Below are positions 8,644 through 16,691 of a DNA stretch of 16,933 nucleotides, piece by piece; the first letter of the stretch is position 1, and every line of letters starts with the position of its first letter. The notes under the pieces were generated by a model. The model searched no databases, had not been told where the DNA came from, and saw only the letters and a list, made by a program, of their open reading frames with translations. The translations under genes and the position numbers were made by a program. The DNA is from CAXSEA01 sp964235675 (lineage in GTDB: Bacteria > Armatimonadota > Armatimonadia > Armatimonadales > Capsulimonadaceae). Location: NCBI GenBank assembly GCA_964235675.1, contig CAXSEA010000060.1:1-16933 (forward strand), read 5' to 3'.

Positions 8644-11600
8644 TTATTCATCCACCGCGTATGCCGCCAGCTGCTCCTGCGTCAGCAGCATGCCCTGAGC
8701 GTACCGCGCGTCGAACTCGCCGCCGAGCGAAAGGCGCACCGCTTCGATCCATTCCAAATGCGGCGCCATCTTCTCCGCCGACTCAGGCGCTCCGTTGCGC
8801 GTTCGCAGCGCGTAGCGCCCGCCCAGCAGCTTGGCCGCGCGTCCAGGCTGGTTTCGCAGCCACGCGAGTTGAGCCAAACTCAGGCAATTCGACGCAATCG
8901 TGTCGTAGTTGCCGACTTGCAACCCGAGCGTGGTGCTCTCGTCCAGATACTCCTTGGCTCGGTCGAATCGCTGCTCGCGGATGGCGTCTTCCGCCAGGCT
9001 GGAGAGGGAAATGCTAATCCCATGCTTGTCGTCGATACCGCGCCGAATCTCCAAAGCTTGCCGGTGCAGCGATAAGCCGCCGGCGGCGTCGCCTTGTCCC
9101 CGCCGGGCAAAAGCGAGCTGCGTCAGGCTGTTGGCGTACATCGATTTTTGATTGTCCTCTAAAAAAATTGGCAGGCACTCGGCCAGCAGTTTTTCGGCGG
9201 TCGCGTACTCGTGAACTTGGACGTCCAGCATCGCGATGTTGCTGACCGTGATCGCTGTATCGATCCGGCTTCCAATCTCGCGCCAAAGAGCGTAGCTTTC
9301 GTCAAAGTACCGCCTCGCCGCCGGGTAATCCTCGGTGTCCACGGCGACGTTGCCCAGGTTGTTCAGCGCCCAGGCCATGCCTTGCCGATGGCCGATATGC
9401 CGCCGGACTTCGTAGCCGCCCGTCAGCAAGCGGGTGGCTTCGGACGTATCGTTTTGCAGGTACGCCAGCAATCCCGCCGCATTCAGCGCGCGGGCGCGTG
9501 TCAGAGTGGGCGCTTGCGCGCGCGGATGAGCCAGCAGCTGCCGGAGCCAGGCGCGTCCTTCGGAGTAGCTGCCGCGCTTTCTATGATAGAGATGAAGCTG
9601 CTCCGCCAAGCGTAAGCCGAGCAGCGCCTCCTCTTCCACGCGCTCGTCCCGCGACGCCCATTCCAGCGCCGCCCGGAAATTGGGCAGGTCCGAGTCGAGC
9701 CGCGCCAGCCAAATTGTCTGCTCGTCGCCCGACATTAGTAAATAAACCCGCTCCATCAGCGCCCCGTAATACGCGAGATGCCTGGCTCGCACTTCGTCGA
9801 ACGGCGGCTCATCCGAGCTCTTCGCGCGCGCGCTCGCACAAGCGCGGACAATCTCCAGAAACCGCCAGCGCGGCTCGTCGTCCTCGCCGGCGCGGCTTTC
9901 CTGGGAACGCGCCAGCGACGCTTCTTCCATCCGCGCCAGGTGAGACAGCGCGTTCGGGCACTCGCACACCGTTTCCGCCGCTTCCAAAGTCCAGCCGCCC
10001 GCGAACACCGACAGCTCCCGGAACAGCTTCTGCTCCGCCGTTGTGAGCAGCCGGTAGCTGCCTTCCAGCACGGCGTCCAAGCTGCGATGGCGCTCGGGAA
10101 CATCGTCATGGCGGGCCTTCAGCAGGCTCATGCCCTCACCGATATCGCGCTGAAGACGCTCCCACAGCTTTCCCGGCGGCAGCGCCCGCACCCACGACGC
10201 CGCCAGCTCCAGCGCCAGCGGGCTGCCATCCAGCGCCCGGCAGATTGCGGCCACCGCGCCCTGGTTGGCGGGCGTCAGATTGAAATCCGAGCGCGCCGCC
10301 CGCGCCCGGTCCACATACAGCCGCACCGACTCGCTGCCGTACGGGATGCCCAGCTTCTCCGTCGCCGCGCCCGATTCGCCCATCTCCTGCCGGACTGCCA
10401 ACGATTCGCCGCCACGCTCCTCAAGCGGAACGGGCAGGGGAGCCACAGCCACCTCGCGCTCCCCGCGCAGTCCAATCGGCAGCCGCGAAGTCACCAGCAG
10501 CGACAAGCCCGGCGCGCGCTCCAGCAGCGACCGCGCCGCGAGCGAAAACGCTTCCCGGCAGGCCTGCGGCACGAGTAGATGCTCGGCATTATCTAAAATC
10601 AGCAGGCAGCCGTCGCCCGCGCCCGCGCCCGCCTCAGCCGTCAAAAACTCCGTAATCCGCTCCAGGGACGACTCCCCGCCCGTGGCTCGAACGCCCAGGA
10701 CTCCGGCAATCGCCGGCAAAACTCCGGACGGCGACAAGACGTCCGCCAGCGGCACAAACCCGATGCGCGGAACAGCCCGCCCTCCGGCTCGCGCTGCGCG
10801 CCAGGCGAACTCCGAAACCAGCCGCGTTTTGCCCGTGCCGCCCATACCGGTCACTGTTACCAGACGCGCTCGCTCGCCGCTTAACTGGCCGTTGCCGGAC
10901 TCGCCATGTTGCCGGATCAACAGATGCGTCAGCAATGCCAGCTCATCGCCCCGCCCAAAAAATCGGTCTAAGCTCAAAGGCGGCGCGGCCAGCCACGCCA
11001 CGCTCGTCGGTTCCGTGGGTGCGCCCAGGCCTGTCGCGCCTGGAGAAACGCTGGTCGCGCCGCTGCCGCCGGGAACCGTCGATTGCGCCGGCTGATCTTC
11101 GGCAAGCGCCGCCGGACGTGGAGCGCGGGGACGCGCGAACCCGGCGGTGTACGAGAGCCGTTTCGTCTCCGCCTGAAATCCTTGCGACGGCCCCGCGCCG
11201 AACTCAGTTTCCAAGCGGCGCTCAAACTCCTGCGCCGTCGCCTTCAACGCGCCGATCTGCCCCTCCCTCGCCTGCAAAGCCATCAGCCAAAGACGCGCGG
11301 TCTCGTCATACGGCGCGGCTGCCGCCCACTGCTCCGCCGCCTGCCGCGCGTCCGCGGCCCGGCCCGACGCATCCAGCGCCCGCGACCATCCTCCGAGCGC
11401 ATCGACATACTGCGCCTGGTAGGCGTCCGCCGCTTCCCGCGCCCAGGGCAGGGGGCAATCCGGCAGAAACTCGCCCTGGTAAAGCGCGACCGCCTCACCC
11501 AGATGTCCGGCGCGCTCCGCCGGCGACTCAGCCCCGCCCGCGAGCAAGCGCTGGAACTCACCGGCGTCGGTTGCCACTGCCGCGCCGTACAGCGTCACGT

Positions 11601-11916
11601 CGGCATGGCTCGTGTGAAGCACGCCGCCCCGCGCCGCCGCGCCCGGAATCTTCAGCGTCCGCCGCAGCGTGGTCAGCGTGGTGTTCAGATTCCGACGCGC
11701 CGCGAGTGGCTCCAAGCCGCTCCAGAAAATCTCGATCAGCCGCTCCCGCGCTTGTGGCCGATCCGGCCGCAACGCCAGGTAGGCCAGCAGCCACCCCGAT
11801 TTCTGTGTCGGCAGCCGAGGCATCTCGCCTGCGCCATCCAGCGCAAGCGCCGCAATGCGCAGCCCTCCGAATAGAAAAATTTCGTACAAAGCGGCAGACG
11901 GAATCGCAATCGCCAT
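8644..11916 (-). CDS. SARP-like large regulator: wHTH-BTAD, NB-ARC-type ATPase, TPR (AfsR/LuxR-like STAND protein)
   Basis: The product has 1090 residues from the chosen ATG. Domains: an OmpR-type winged helix (about 11-110, starting YEIFLFGGLRI, with LEPLAARRNLNTTLTTLRRTLK); a bacterial transcriptional activator domain (about 115-245); a Pro/Ala/Gly-rich linker; a STAND/NB-ARC-type NTPase with Walker A GMGGTGKT (K363), Walker B LLILDN (D442) and the sensor strand LLVTSR; and a C-terminal tetratricopeptide array (about 800-1030, with repeats such as GMAWALNNLGNVAVDTEDY). Family members bind direct repeats near promoters and use the NTPase and TPR parts as a ligand- or partner-gated switch. 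The frame remains open to an ATG at 12024, giving 36 more residues, but those codons run through a strong palindrome and place a hydrophobic stretch before the domain, so I chose the ATG at 11916. Its ribosome binding site is weak. It is divergent from the histidine kinase; mutual control is possible. Confidence 0.88.
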   Translation of the reverse strand: MAIAIPSAALYEIFLFGGLRIAALALDGAGEMPRLPTQKSGWLLAYLALRPDRPQARERLIEIFWSGLEPLAARRNLNTTLTTLRRTLKIPGAAARGGVLHTSHADVTLYGAAVATDAGEFQRLLAGGAESPAERAGHLGEAVALYQGEFLPDCPLPWAREAADAYQAQYVDALGGWSRALDASGRAADARQAAEQWAAAAPYDETARLWLMALQAREGQIGALKATAQEFERRLETEFGAGPSQGFQAETKRLSYTAGFARPRAPRPAALAEDQPAQSTVPGGSGATSVSPGATGLGAPTEPTSVAWLAAPPLSLDRFFGRGDELALLTHLLIRQHGESGNGQLSGERARLVTVTGMGGTGKTRLVSEFAWRAARAGGRAVPRIGFVPLADVLSPSGVLPAIAGVLGVRATGGESSLERITEFLTAEAGAGAGDGCLLILDNAEHLLVPQACREAFSLAARSLLERAPGLSLLVTSRLPIGLRGEREVAVAPLPVPLEERGGESLAVRQEMGESGAATEKLGIPYGSESVRLYVDRARAARSDFNLTPANQGAVAAICRALDGSPLALELAASWVRALPPGKLWERLQRDIGEGMSLLKARHDDVPERHRSLDAVLEGSYRLLTTAEQKLFRELSVFAGGWTLEAAETVCECPNALSHLARMEEASLARSQESRAGEDDEPRWRFLEIVRACASARAKSSDEPPFDEVRARHLAYYGALMERVYLLMSGDEQTIWLARLDSDLPNFRAALEWASRDERVEEEALLGLRLAEQLHLYHRKRGSYSEGRAWLRQLLAHPRAQAPTLTRARALNAAGLLAYLQNDTSEATRLLTGGYEVRRHIGHRQGMAWALNNLGNVAVDTEDYPAARRYFDESYALWREIGSRIDTAITVSNIAMLDVQVHEYATAEKLLAECLPIFLEDNQKSMYANSLTQLAFARRGQGDAAGGLSLHRQALEIRRGIDDKHGISISLSSLAEDAIREQRFDRAKEYLDESTTLGLQVGNYDTIASNCLSLAQLAWLRNQPGRAAKLLGGRYALRTRNGAPESAEKMAPHLEWIEAVRLSLGGEFDARYAQGMLLTQEQLAAYAVDE

Positions 11917-12002
11917 AATCAAAATCGAGCCCGATAAAAGCTCCCTATAAACTAAACAGTATCCGCAAACCGCTCCGATTACCACCGTAACCCCATTCCA
12001 GA

Positions 12003-12038
12003 TCTGACTCCCCTCCATTTCCATGGAGGGGAGTCAGA
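12003..12038. repeat. Perfect 16-bp inverted repeat with 4-base loop
   Basis: Bases 12003-12018 (beginning TCTGACTCCCC and ending CCAT) are the exact reverse complement of 12023-12038, with TTCC between. No T-run follows on either strand, so it is not a standard terminator. It lies 87-122 bases upstream of the SARP-like start and about 160 upstream of the kinase start. It could be an operator for a dimeric regulator, an mRNA leader hairpin, or a dispersed palindromic repeat like that at 1-129; the pyrimidine/purine arm pattern of the two is similar but the sequences differ. Confidence 0.8.
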
Positions 12039-12061
12039 GTCGCCCCCGAACTCAGGATTCC

Positions 12062-12067
12062 TATAAT
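12062..12067 (+). promoter_or_regulatory. Possible distal -10 (TATAAT) upstream of the kinase gene
   Basis: A perfect TATAAT hexamer on the plus strand, 129 bases before the kinase ATG. No -35 match lies at 16-18 bases and there is no TGn extension, so the support is weak. If used, it would yield a leader of roughly 120 bases containing the hairpins at 12118-12176. Confidence 0.25.
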
Positions 12068-12117
12068 CTGTAACACAGAACAAATAATCTAACGGCGCTT
12101 CGCTACAACAGTAGTCC

Positions 12118-12146
12118 TTTCCTTTAGGAAACTGGCCTGAAAGGCC
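12118..12146 (+). other. Two small adjacent hairpins in the divergent region
   Basis: TTTCCT/AGGAAA (12118-12123 and 12126-12131) and GGCC/GGCC (12134-12137 and 12143-12146, loop TGAAA) follow each other within 29 bases. The first has a loop too short to fold fully and would open by a pair or two. They match no riboswitch I recognise. They matter only if transcription starts upstream, for instance at the TATAAT at 12062. Confidence 0.35.
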
Positions 12147-12162
12147 GGATAGGTCGCGCCGT

Positions 12163-12176
12163 GCCTCGCGCGAGGC
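12163..12176. promoter_or_regulatory. 14-bp perfect palindrome over the -35 position of the kinase promoter
   Basis: GCCTCGCGCGAGGC is fully self-complementary. Its left half occupies the place where a -35 hexamer would sit for the -10 at 12186-12191. A dimeric regulator binding here could replace or block -35 contact. It may instead be a chance GC-rich palindrome; the SARP family usually prefers direct repeats, so the divergent regulator is not an obvious ligand. Confidence 0.4.
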
Positions 12177-12182
12177 CGATTA

Positions 12183-12191
12183 TGCTATGAT
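12183..12191 (+). promoter_or_regulatory. Extended -10 promoter of the hybrid kinase gene, probably producing leaderless mRNA
   Basis: TGCTATGAT is an extended -10 (TG, C, TATGAT) ending only 5 bases before the ATG at 12197. Transcription normally starts 6-8 bases after the hexamer, so the first transcribed base would fall at or next to the A of the ATG. No Shine-Dalgarno sequence precedes the ATG, which agrees with leaderless translation. Confidence 0.55.
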
Positions 12192-12196
12192 AAAAC

Positions 12197-15121
12197 ATGC
12201 AGCAAACATCCGCGCCGCTCATGTCAGATCCTAGCGCAAGCATCGCTCCGCCACACGGCACCAAGCGTCTGGCCCTGAGCAGCACCGCCCGCTACGGCAG
12301 CGTGATTTTAGTGGTCGCCGCCGCCATCGTCGCCCGTGCCGTGCTGCAAATCTATCTTGGCGGTAAAGCGCCCTATCTGATCTTTTTCCCCGCGCTGATC
12401 TACAGCGCCTGGGTAGCCGGACTCGGCGGCGGCATTCTCGCCACGGCGGCCACCTCGATCTACGCGTACTTCTTCGTGCTCGCTCCCTACGCGAAGACGC
12501 CCTTGGTGATGAGCCAGAACAGAATATCGCTGACGCTCTATGTCGCCGTCGGCATCTTTGTCTCGCTGATGGGCAGCCGCCTGCGCCAAACGATGCTCGC
12601 GGAGCAGCGCAACGCGCAAGATGCCGCGCAAGCCGCCTCCGTCTTAAGCGAAAACCAGACTCGCACCACCGCCATCATCGAAACCGCCCTCGACTGCATC
12701 GTCGGCATCGACTCGCAAAGCAAAATCACCGAGTTCAACCCGGCGGCGGAGCAGACCTTCGGCTACAAGCGCGAGGACGTCGTCGGGCGCAGCCTGCCCG
12801 AGCTTCTTATCCCCAACGCGCTCCGGGAAGCGCATTTCAAAGGCCTCGCCCATTATCTCGCCACCGGCGAGGGGCCTGTCCTCGGCCAGCGCATCGAAGT
12901 CCCCGCCCTACGCGCCGACGGCAGCGAAATTCTGGTCGAGCTCGCCATCACGCGCATTCCCATCGCCGGCCCGCCCCAGTTCACGGCCTACCTGCGCGAC
13001 ATCACTGCCCGCAAAGCCGCCGACGAGGGCCTGTTGGAGCGCACTCGCCTGGCGATGATGGGCCTCGACGTCGGCATCGCCCTCACGCAAAAGGCCCCGC
13101 TGCAAGATATTTTGCAGCAGTGCGCCGAAGCGATGGTGCGGTATCTCGACGCCGCCTTCGCCCGGATCTGGCTCCTGGACCAAGACGAGCAGATGCTGGT
13201 GCTGAAAGCCAGCGCCGGCCTGTATACCCACCTCGACGGCCCGCATGGACGCGTCCCCGTCGGCAAATTTAAAATCGGCCTGATCGCCGAGGAGAAGCTG
13301 CCGCACCTCACCAACGACGTGCTCGACGACCCCAGAGTCGGCGACCACGAATGGGCGAGGCGCGAGGGAATGGTCGCCTTCGCCGGCCACCCGCTCATGC
13401 TCGAAGGCCGGGTGCTCGGTGTCGTGGCGATGTTTTCCAAAAATAAGCTCGGTGACGCCACCTTGCAGTCAATCGCCTCCGTCGCCGACGGCATCGCGCT
13501 GGGCGTGGAGCGCAAACTCACCGAGGAAGCCCTTATCAAAGCCCGCGACGCCGCCGAAGTGGCCAGCGTCGCCAAATCGCAGTTCCTCGCCAACATGAGC
13601 CACGAGCTACGCACCCCGATGAACGCCATTCTCGGCTACTCGGAAATGCTCACCGAGGAAGCCGAAGCCGACGGCCTCGACTCCTTCACTCCCGACCTGC
13701 TAAAAATCAACAAGGCCGGCAAGCACCTCCTGTCGCTCATCAACGACGTTCTCGACATCTCCAAAATCGAAGCCGGAAAAATGGAGCTTTACTTGGAGAG
13801 CTTCGACGTTTTCGAGATGGTCAACGAGCTTGCCAGTACGGTCCAGCCGCTGATCGACGCCAACGGCGACACTCTCGTCGTCGAGTGCCGCCCCACGGCA
13901 GGCGTCATGCGCGCCGATCTTACCAAAGTGCGCCAATCCCTGCTCAACCTGCTTTCCAATGCCGCTAAATTCACGTCGAACGGTGCGGTCACGCTGCATG
14001 TGGAGCGCGAGGCGGGTGTCAGCAGCGCGGGCGACCGCATCATTTTCAAAGTGCAGGACAGCGGCATCGGCATGACTCCCGAGCAGCTTGCGGGCGTGTT
14101 CGAGGCCTTTACCCAGGCCGACGCCTCCACCACGCGCAAATTCGGCGGCACCGGCCTCGGCCTCGCGATTACCCGCCGCTTCTGCCAGATGATGGGCGGC
14201 GACGTCACCGTGACCTCGGAGCCGGGCCGGGGCTCCGCCTTCACCATCAATCTTCCCGCGCAGGTAGAGGCAACCGACGCCGAAACCGCCGAAGCCGCGG
14301 CGGCGGCAACGGTTGCCGACAAGACGTTCGAGCCGTCCGCGCAGCCCGAGAAGAACACGGTGCTCGTCATCGACGATGAGCCCGGCGCGCGAGAGCTGAT
14401 GCGCCGCTTCCTTTCCCGCGAAGGCTACCATCCCGAAACCGCCGCCACCGGCGAGGACGGCCTGCGCCTCGCCCGCGAACTGCATCCCACCCTGATTACG
14501 CTTGACGTGATGATGCCGAGCATGGACGGCTGGGCGGTTCTAAAAGCGCTCAAGGCCGATGACGTCACCCGCGACATTCCGGTTATCATGGTGACCATGG
14601 TGGACGAGAAAAAGATCGGCTTCGCGCTCGGCGCGACAGACTACATCACCAAGCCGGTGGACCGCGCCAGGCTTTCCATGATCCTGAAAAAGCACGAGTG
14701 CGCCGACATGCAGTACGGCTGCACCGCAATGGTGGTCGATGACGACGAAGACCAGCGCCAGATGATGAGCCAGATGCTCGCCAAAGAAACCTGGAAAGTC
14801 ACCACCGCCCCCAACGGCAGAGTGGCGCTCGAGCAGCTGGAAACCGGCGCCTGCCCCGACCTCATTCTGCTCGACCTCACGATGCCCGAGATGGACGGCT
14901 TCGAGTTCGCCCGCCGCCTCCGCGAGCGCCCGCAGTGGCGCGAAATTCCCGTAATCGTCCTTACCGGAGCCGACATCACCGTCGAAGACCGCCACCGCCT
15001 GGAAGGCTACGTCGAGCGCATCCTGCAAAAATGCTCCTGGGACCAAGACGCCCTCCTACACGAAATCTCCACCCTCGCCGCCGCCTGCAAAATCCCCGAG
15101 CCTAAATCCAAAACCGCGTGA
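12197..15121 (+). CDS. Membrane-bound hybrid sensor histidine kinase (DUF4118-PAS-GAF-HisKA-HATPase-REC-REC)
   Basis: The product has 974 residues. Domains in order: a KdpD-like DUF4118 membrane region with about four helices (about 35-127); PAS (155-272, ending YLRDITARK); GAF (about 290-440); HisKA with FLANMSHELRTPMNAILGYS, phosphoacceptor H469; HATPase with N-box NLLSNAAKF (N588), G1 DSGIG (621-625) and G2 FGGTGLGL (649-656); REC1 with LVIDDEPG and phosphoacceptor D770 plus ITKP; REC2 with MVVDDDED and D893. All catalytic residues are present, so autophosphorylation followed by relay to two receivers is expected. No Hpt or output domain is present, so the final target is a separate protein. 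The soluble PAS and GAF domains probably sense cytoplasmic ligands or redox state. The start is supported by the -10 element 5 bases upstream. The stop overlaps the next gene by 4 bases (GTGA). Confidence 0.94.
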   Translation: MQQTSAPLMSDPSASIAPPHGTKRLALSSTARYGSVILVVAAAIVARAVLQIYLGGKAPYLIFFPALIYSAWVAGLGGGILATAATSIYAYFFVLAPYAKTPLVMSQNRISLTLYVAVGIFVSLMGSRLRQTMLAEQRNAQDAAQAASVLSENQTRTTAIIETALDCIVGIDSQSKITEFNPAAEQTFGYKREDVVGRSLPELLIPNALREAHFKGLAHYLATGEGPVLGQRIEVPALRADGSEILVELAITRIPIAGPPQFTAYLRDITARKAADEGLLERTRLAMMGLDVGIALTQKAPLQDILQQCAEAMVRYLDAAFARIWLLDQDEQMLVLKASAGLYTHLDGPHGRVPVGKFKIGLIAEEKLPHLTNDVLDDPRVGDHEWARREGMVAFAGHPLMLEGRVLGVVAMFSKNKLGDATLQSIASVADGIALGVERKLTEEALIKARDAAEVASVAKSQFLANMSHELRTPMNAILGYSEMLTEEAEADGLDSFTPDLLKINKAGKHLLSLINDVLDISKIEAGKMELYLESFDVFEMVNELASTVQPLIDANGDTLVVECRPTAGVMRADLTKVRQSLLNLLSNAAKFTSNGAVTLHVEREAGVSSAGDRIIFKVQDSGIGMTPEQLAGVFEAFTQADASTTRKFGGTGLGLAITRRFCQMMGGDVTVTSEPGRGSAFTINLPAQVEATDAETAEAAAAATVADKTFEPSAQPEKNTVLVIDDEPGARELMRRFLSREGYHPETAATGEDGLRLARELHPTLITLDVMMPSMDGWAVLKALKADDVTRDIPVIMVTMVDEKKIGFALGATDYITKPVDRARLSMILKKHECADMQYGCTAMVVDDDEDQRQMMSQMLAKETWKVTTAPNGRVALEQLETGACPDLILLDLTMPEMDGFEFARRLRERPQWREIPVIVLTGADITVEDRHRLEGYVERILQKCSWDQDALLHEISTLAAACKIPEPKSKTA

Positions 15122-15801
15122 GCGAGCTAGAAAACCGCCTATCGAACGATGAATCGCCCGCGCCGTCAAGCTTAACGCCTGGTCCGGGCGCTAATCCTCT
15201 GCGCCACATCCTCGTCAGCGCTCTCATCGACGCCGGGGGCGCGTACCTTGTCTACACCCTGCTCGCGCCGCACCTTGGCCAGAAGCTCGCCATCGTCTTG
15301 TCCGCCGTGCCGTCGATCCTGAGCAACCTGGTCTCCTACGCGCGCCGACGCACCCTCGACTATGTCGGCGTTATCGTCATCGCCGGAACTCTCGCCGGTT
15401 TATGCATCTATTTTCTCGGCGGCTCGCCCCGGATGCTGCTCGCGCGGGATTCAGTTATCACCGGCGTAATCGGCCTGGTCTTTCTTGGATCGCTCCTTCT
15501 GCAACGCCCCTTGGTGTTCTATCTCGCGCGCCAGATGACCACCGGCGACAACCTCCAAAAGCTCGCCGCCTGGGACGCCCGCTACGACAGCTCGCCCACC
15601 CAAATGGGCATGCCGCGCATGACTCTCGTCTGGGGTCTCGGCCTGCTGCTGGAAGCCGCTCTCCGCGTTGCCTTGGCCTTCACGCTGCCGATTTCAGTCT
15701 TTATCCTCGTCGCGCCGATCATGTCGATTGCCGTCTACTTCGGCCTCATGGCCTGGTCTTTCTCCTACGGCCGCGCCCTCCGCCGACGCGAAACCGGCTG
15801 A
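15118..15801 (+). CDS. VC0807-family multi-pass membrane protein
   Basis: The product has 227 residues and starts with GTG inside the end of the kinase gene (GTGA overlap), with no Shine-Dalgarno of its own, so it is likely translated by coupling. After a polar N-terminus of about 28 residues come roughly six hydrophobic segments. Landmarks of the VC0807 family are RRRTLDYVGVIVIAGTLAG, a GSPRMLLARDSVITG loop, LLLQRPLVFYLARQMTTGD and VWGLGLLLEAALRVALAFTL. The biochemical function of this family is not established; distant resemblance to septation protein A-like membrane proteins has been noted for such folds. Strict linkage to a sensor kinase suggests it may be a membrane partner, or merely a co-expressed protein. 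It ends 5 bases from the convergent mscS-type gene. Confidence 0.85.
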   Translation: MSELENRLSNDESPAPSSLTPGPGANPLRHILVSALIDAGGAYLVYTLLAPHLGQKLAIVLSAVPSILSNLVSYARRRTLDYVGVIVIAGTLAGLCIYFLGGSPRMLLARDSVITGVIGLVFLGSLLLQRPLVFYLARQMTTGDNLQKLAAWDARYDSSPTQMGMPRMTLVWGLGLLLEAALRVALAFTLPISVFILVAPIMSIAVYFGLMAWSFSYGRALRRRETG

Positions 15802-15806
15802 CGCGT

Positions 15807-16691
15807 CTATTGCCCGTCCGATGCGCTCGGCTCCGCCTTGGCGCGCGCCAAAATAGTGGTCGAGATCGAAGCCGGCGCGGGGATGCCCGCGTCGAAGAGC
15901 TTTGTTTTGATATTGTGCAGCGCCTCGGAAATCGTCCTGACTTCTTCCCCTTTTGTCGGCTGCCCCGCGAAGATCACCTGCCAGCTCACCGAATCCGCCG
16001 CCGAATTGATACTCTTTACGCGGATCACCGGCTCGAAATCGTCGCTTAAGCCTTGCACCTGTTTCACCGCCTCCAAAGCCGCCGCCTCCACCGCGTCGCT
16101 GTCGACTTTGAGGCTCGTCTCGAACGTCACGCTGTAGTTGCGTTTTCCCAGGCGGGTATGGTTAATGACGGGATTCGTGTAGACCGTGGCGTTCGGAATC
16201 AGGACGATCTGGTTGTCGTATGTTTTCAGTGTCGTCACGCGAATCTGGATCTCGTAAACGGTGCCCTCAAAATTGCCGAGCGTCACCTGGTCTTCCAGCT
16301 CGAACGGGCGCGCGAACAGCAGCAGAATGCCCGCGATAAAATTCTCCAGGATGTCCTTGAGCGCGAACCCGAGCGCGAACCCCGCCACCCCGAGGCTTGC
16401 CAGCACGGTCGTGACGTTCACGTTCGCCGAGCTGAGCGCGGCCAGCAGGCCGATCAGCAGCATCGTAAAATAAAGCGTCCGCGCCGCCAGCACGCGCACC
16501 ACCCACGGAAAATGCCCGATTCGCTTCATCGTCAGGTAGGTCCCACGACGCGCGAAATTCGCCAGCAGCACGAACGCGTAGAACAGCAGCGCGGCGACAA
16601 CCAGCCGGGGCACGAAGGAAATGATGCGCGCCAGCGTATTTTGCAGCGGCACCAAAAAAGCGTGCTCGTAAAAGCGCAGGGTAGGGTTCAT
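15807..16691 (-). CDS. mscS: MscS-family small-conductance mechanosensitive channel
   Basis: The product has 294 residues, near the 286 of E. coli MscS, with the same plan: three membrane helices (about 23-46, 67-88 and the pore helix 93-126), a beta domain, and an alpha/beta C-terminal vestibule. The pore helix has the Gly/Ala pattern VLASLGVAGFALGFALKDIL. Next come GILLLFARPF, the beta-domain strand GTVYEIQIRVTTLKTYDNQ, and the signature VLIPNATVYTNPVINHT. Such homoheptameric channels open under membrane tension and release solutes after hypo-osmotic shock. The ATG has only a weak purine-rich sequence upstream. The gene is convergent with the VC0807 gene with a 5-base gap and no separate terminator, so the transcripts probably overlap. 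Confidence 0.93.
   Translation of the reverse strand: MNPTLRFYEHAFLVPLQNTLARIISFVPRLVVAALLFYAFVLLANFARRGTYLTMKRIGHFPWVVRVLAARTLYFTMLLIGLLAALSSANVNVTTVLASLGVAGFALGFALKDILENFIAGILLLFARPFELEDQVTLGNFEGTVYEIQIRVTTLKTYDNQIVLIPNATVYTNPVINHTRLGKRNYSVTFETSLKVDSDAVEAAALEAVKQVQGLSDDFEPVIRVKSINSAADSVSWQVIFAGQPTKGEEVRTISEALHNIKTKLFDAGIPAPASISTTILARAKAEPSASDGQ

Noticed and set aside
7476..8651. 391-codon minus-strand open frame opposite the M20D gene
   Set aside because: Gly/Val/Asp-rich shadow with no domain; the plus-strand frame has all metal-binding motifs of the M20D family.
11917..12024. 36-residue N-terminal extension of the SARP-like protein
   Set aside because: It passes through a 16-bp palindrome and adds a hydrophobic stretch before a typical N-terminal DNA-binding domain. 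The ATG at 11916 fits the family better, though without a strong ribosome binding site.
12118..12176. Riboswitch upstream of the kinase gene
   Set aside because: The consecutive small hairpins match no known aptamer core that I recognise, and the most likely promoter lies downstream of them.
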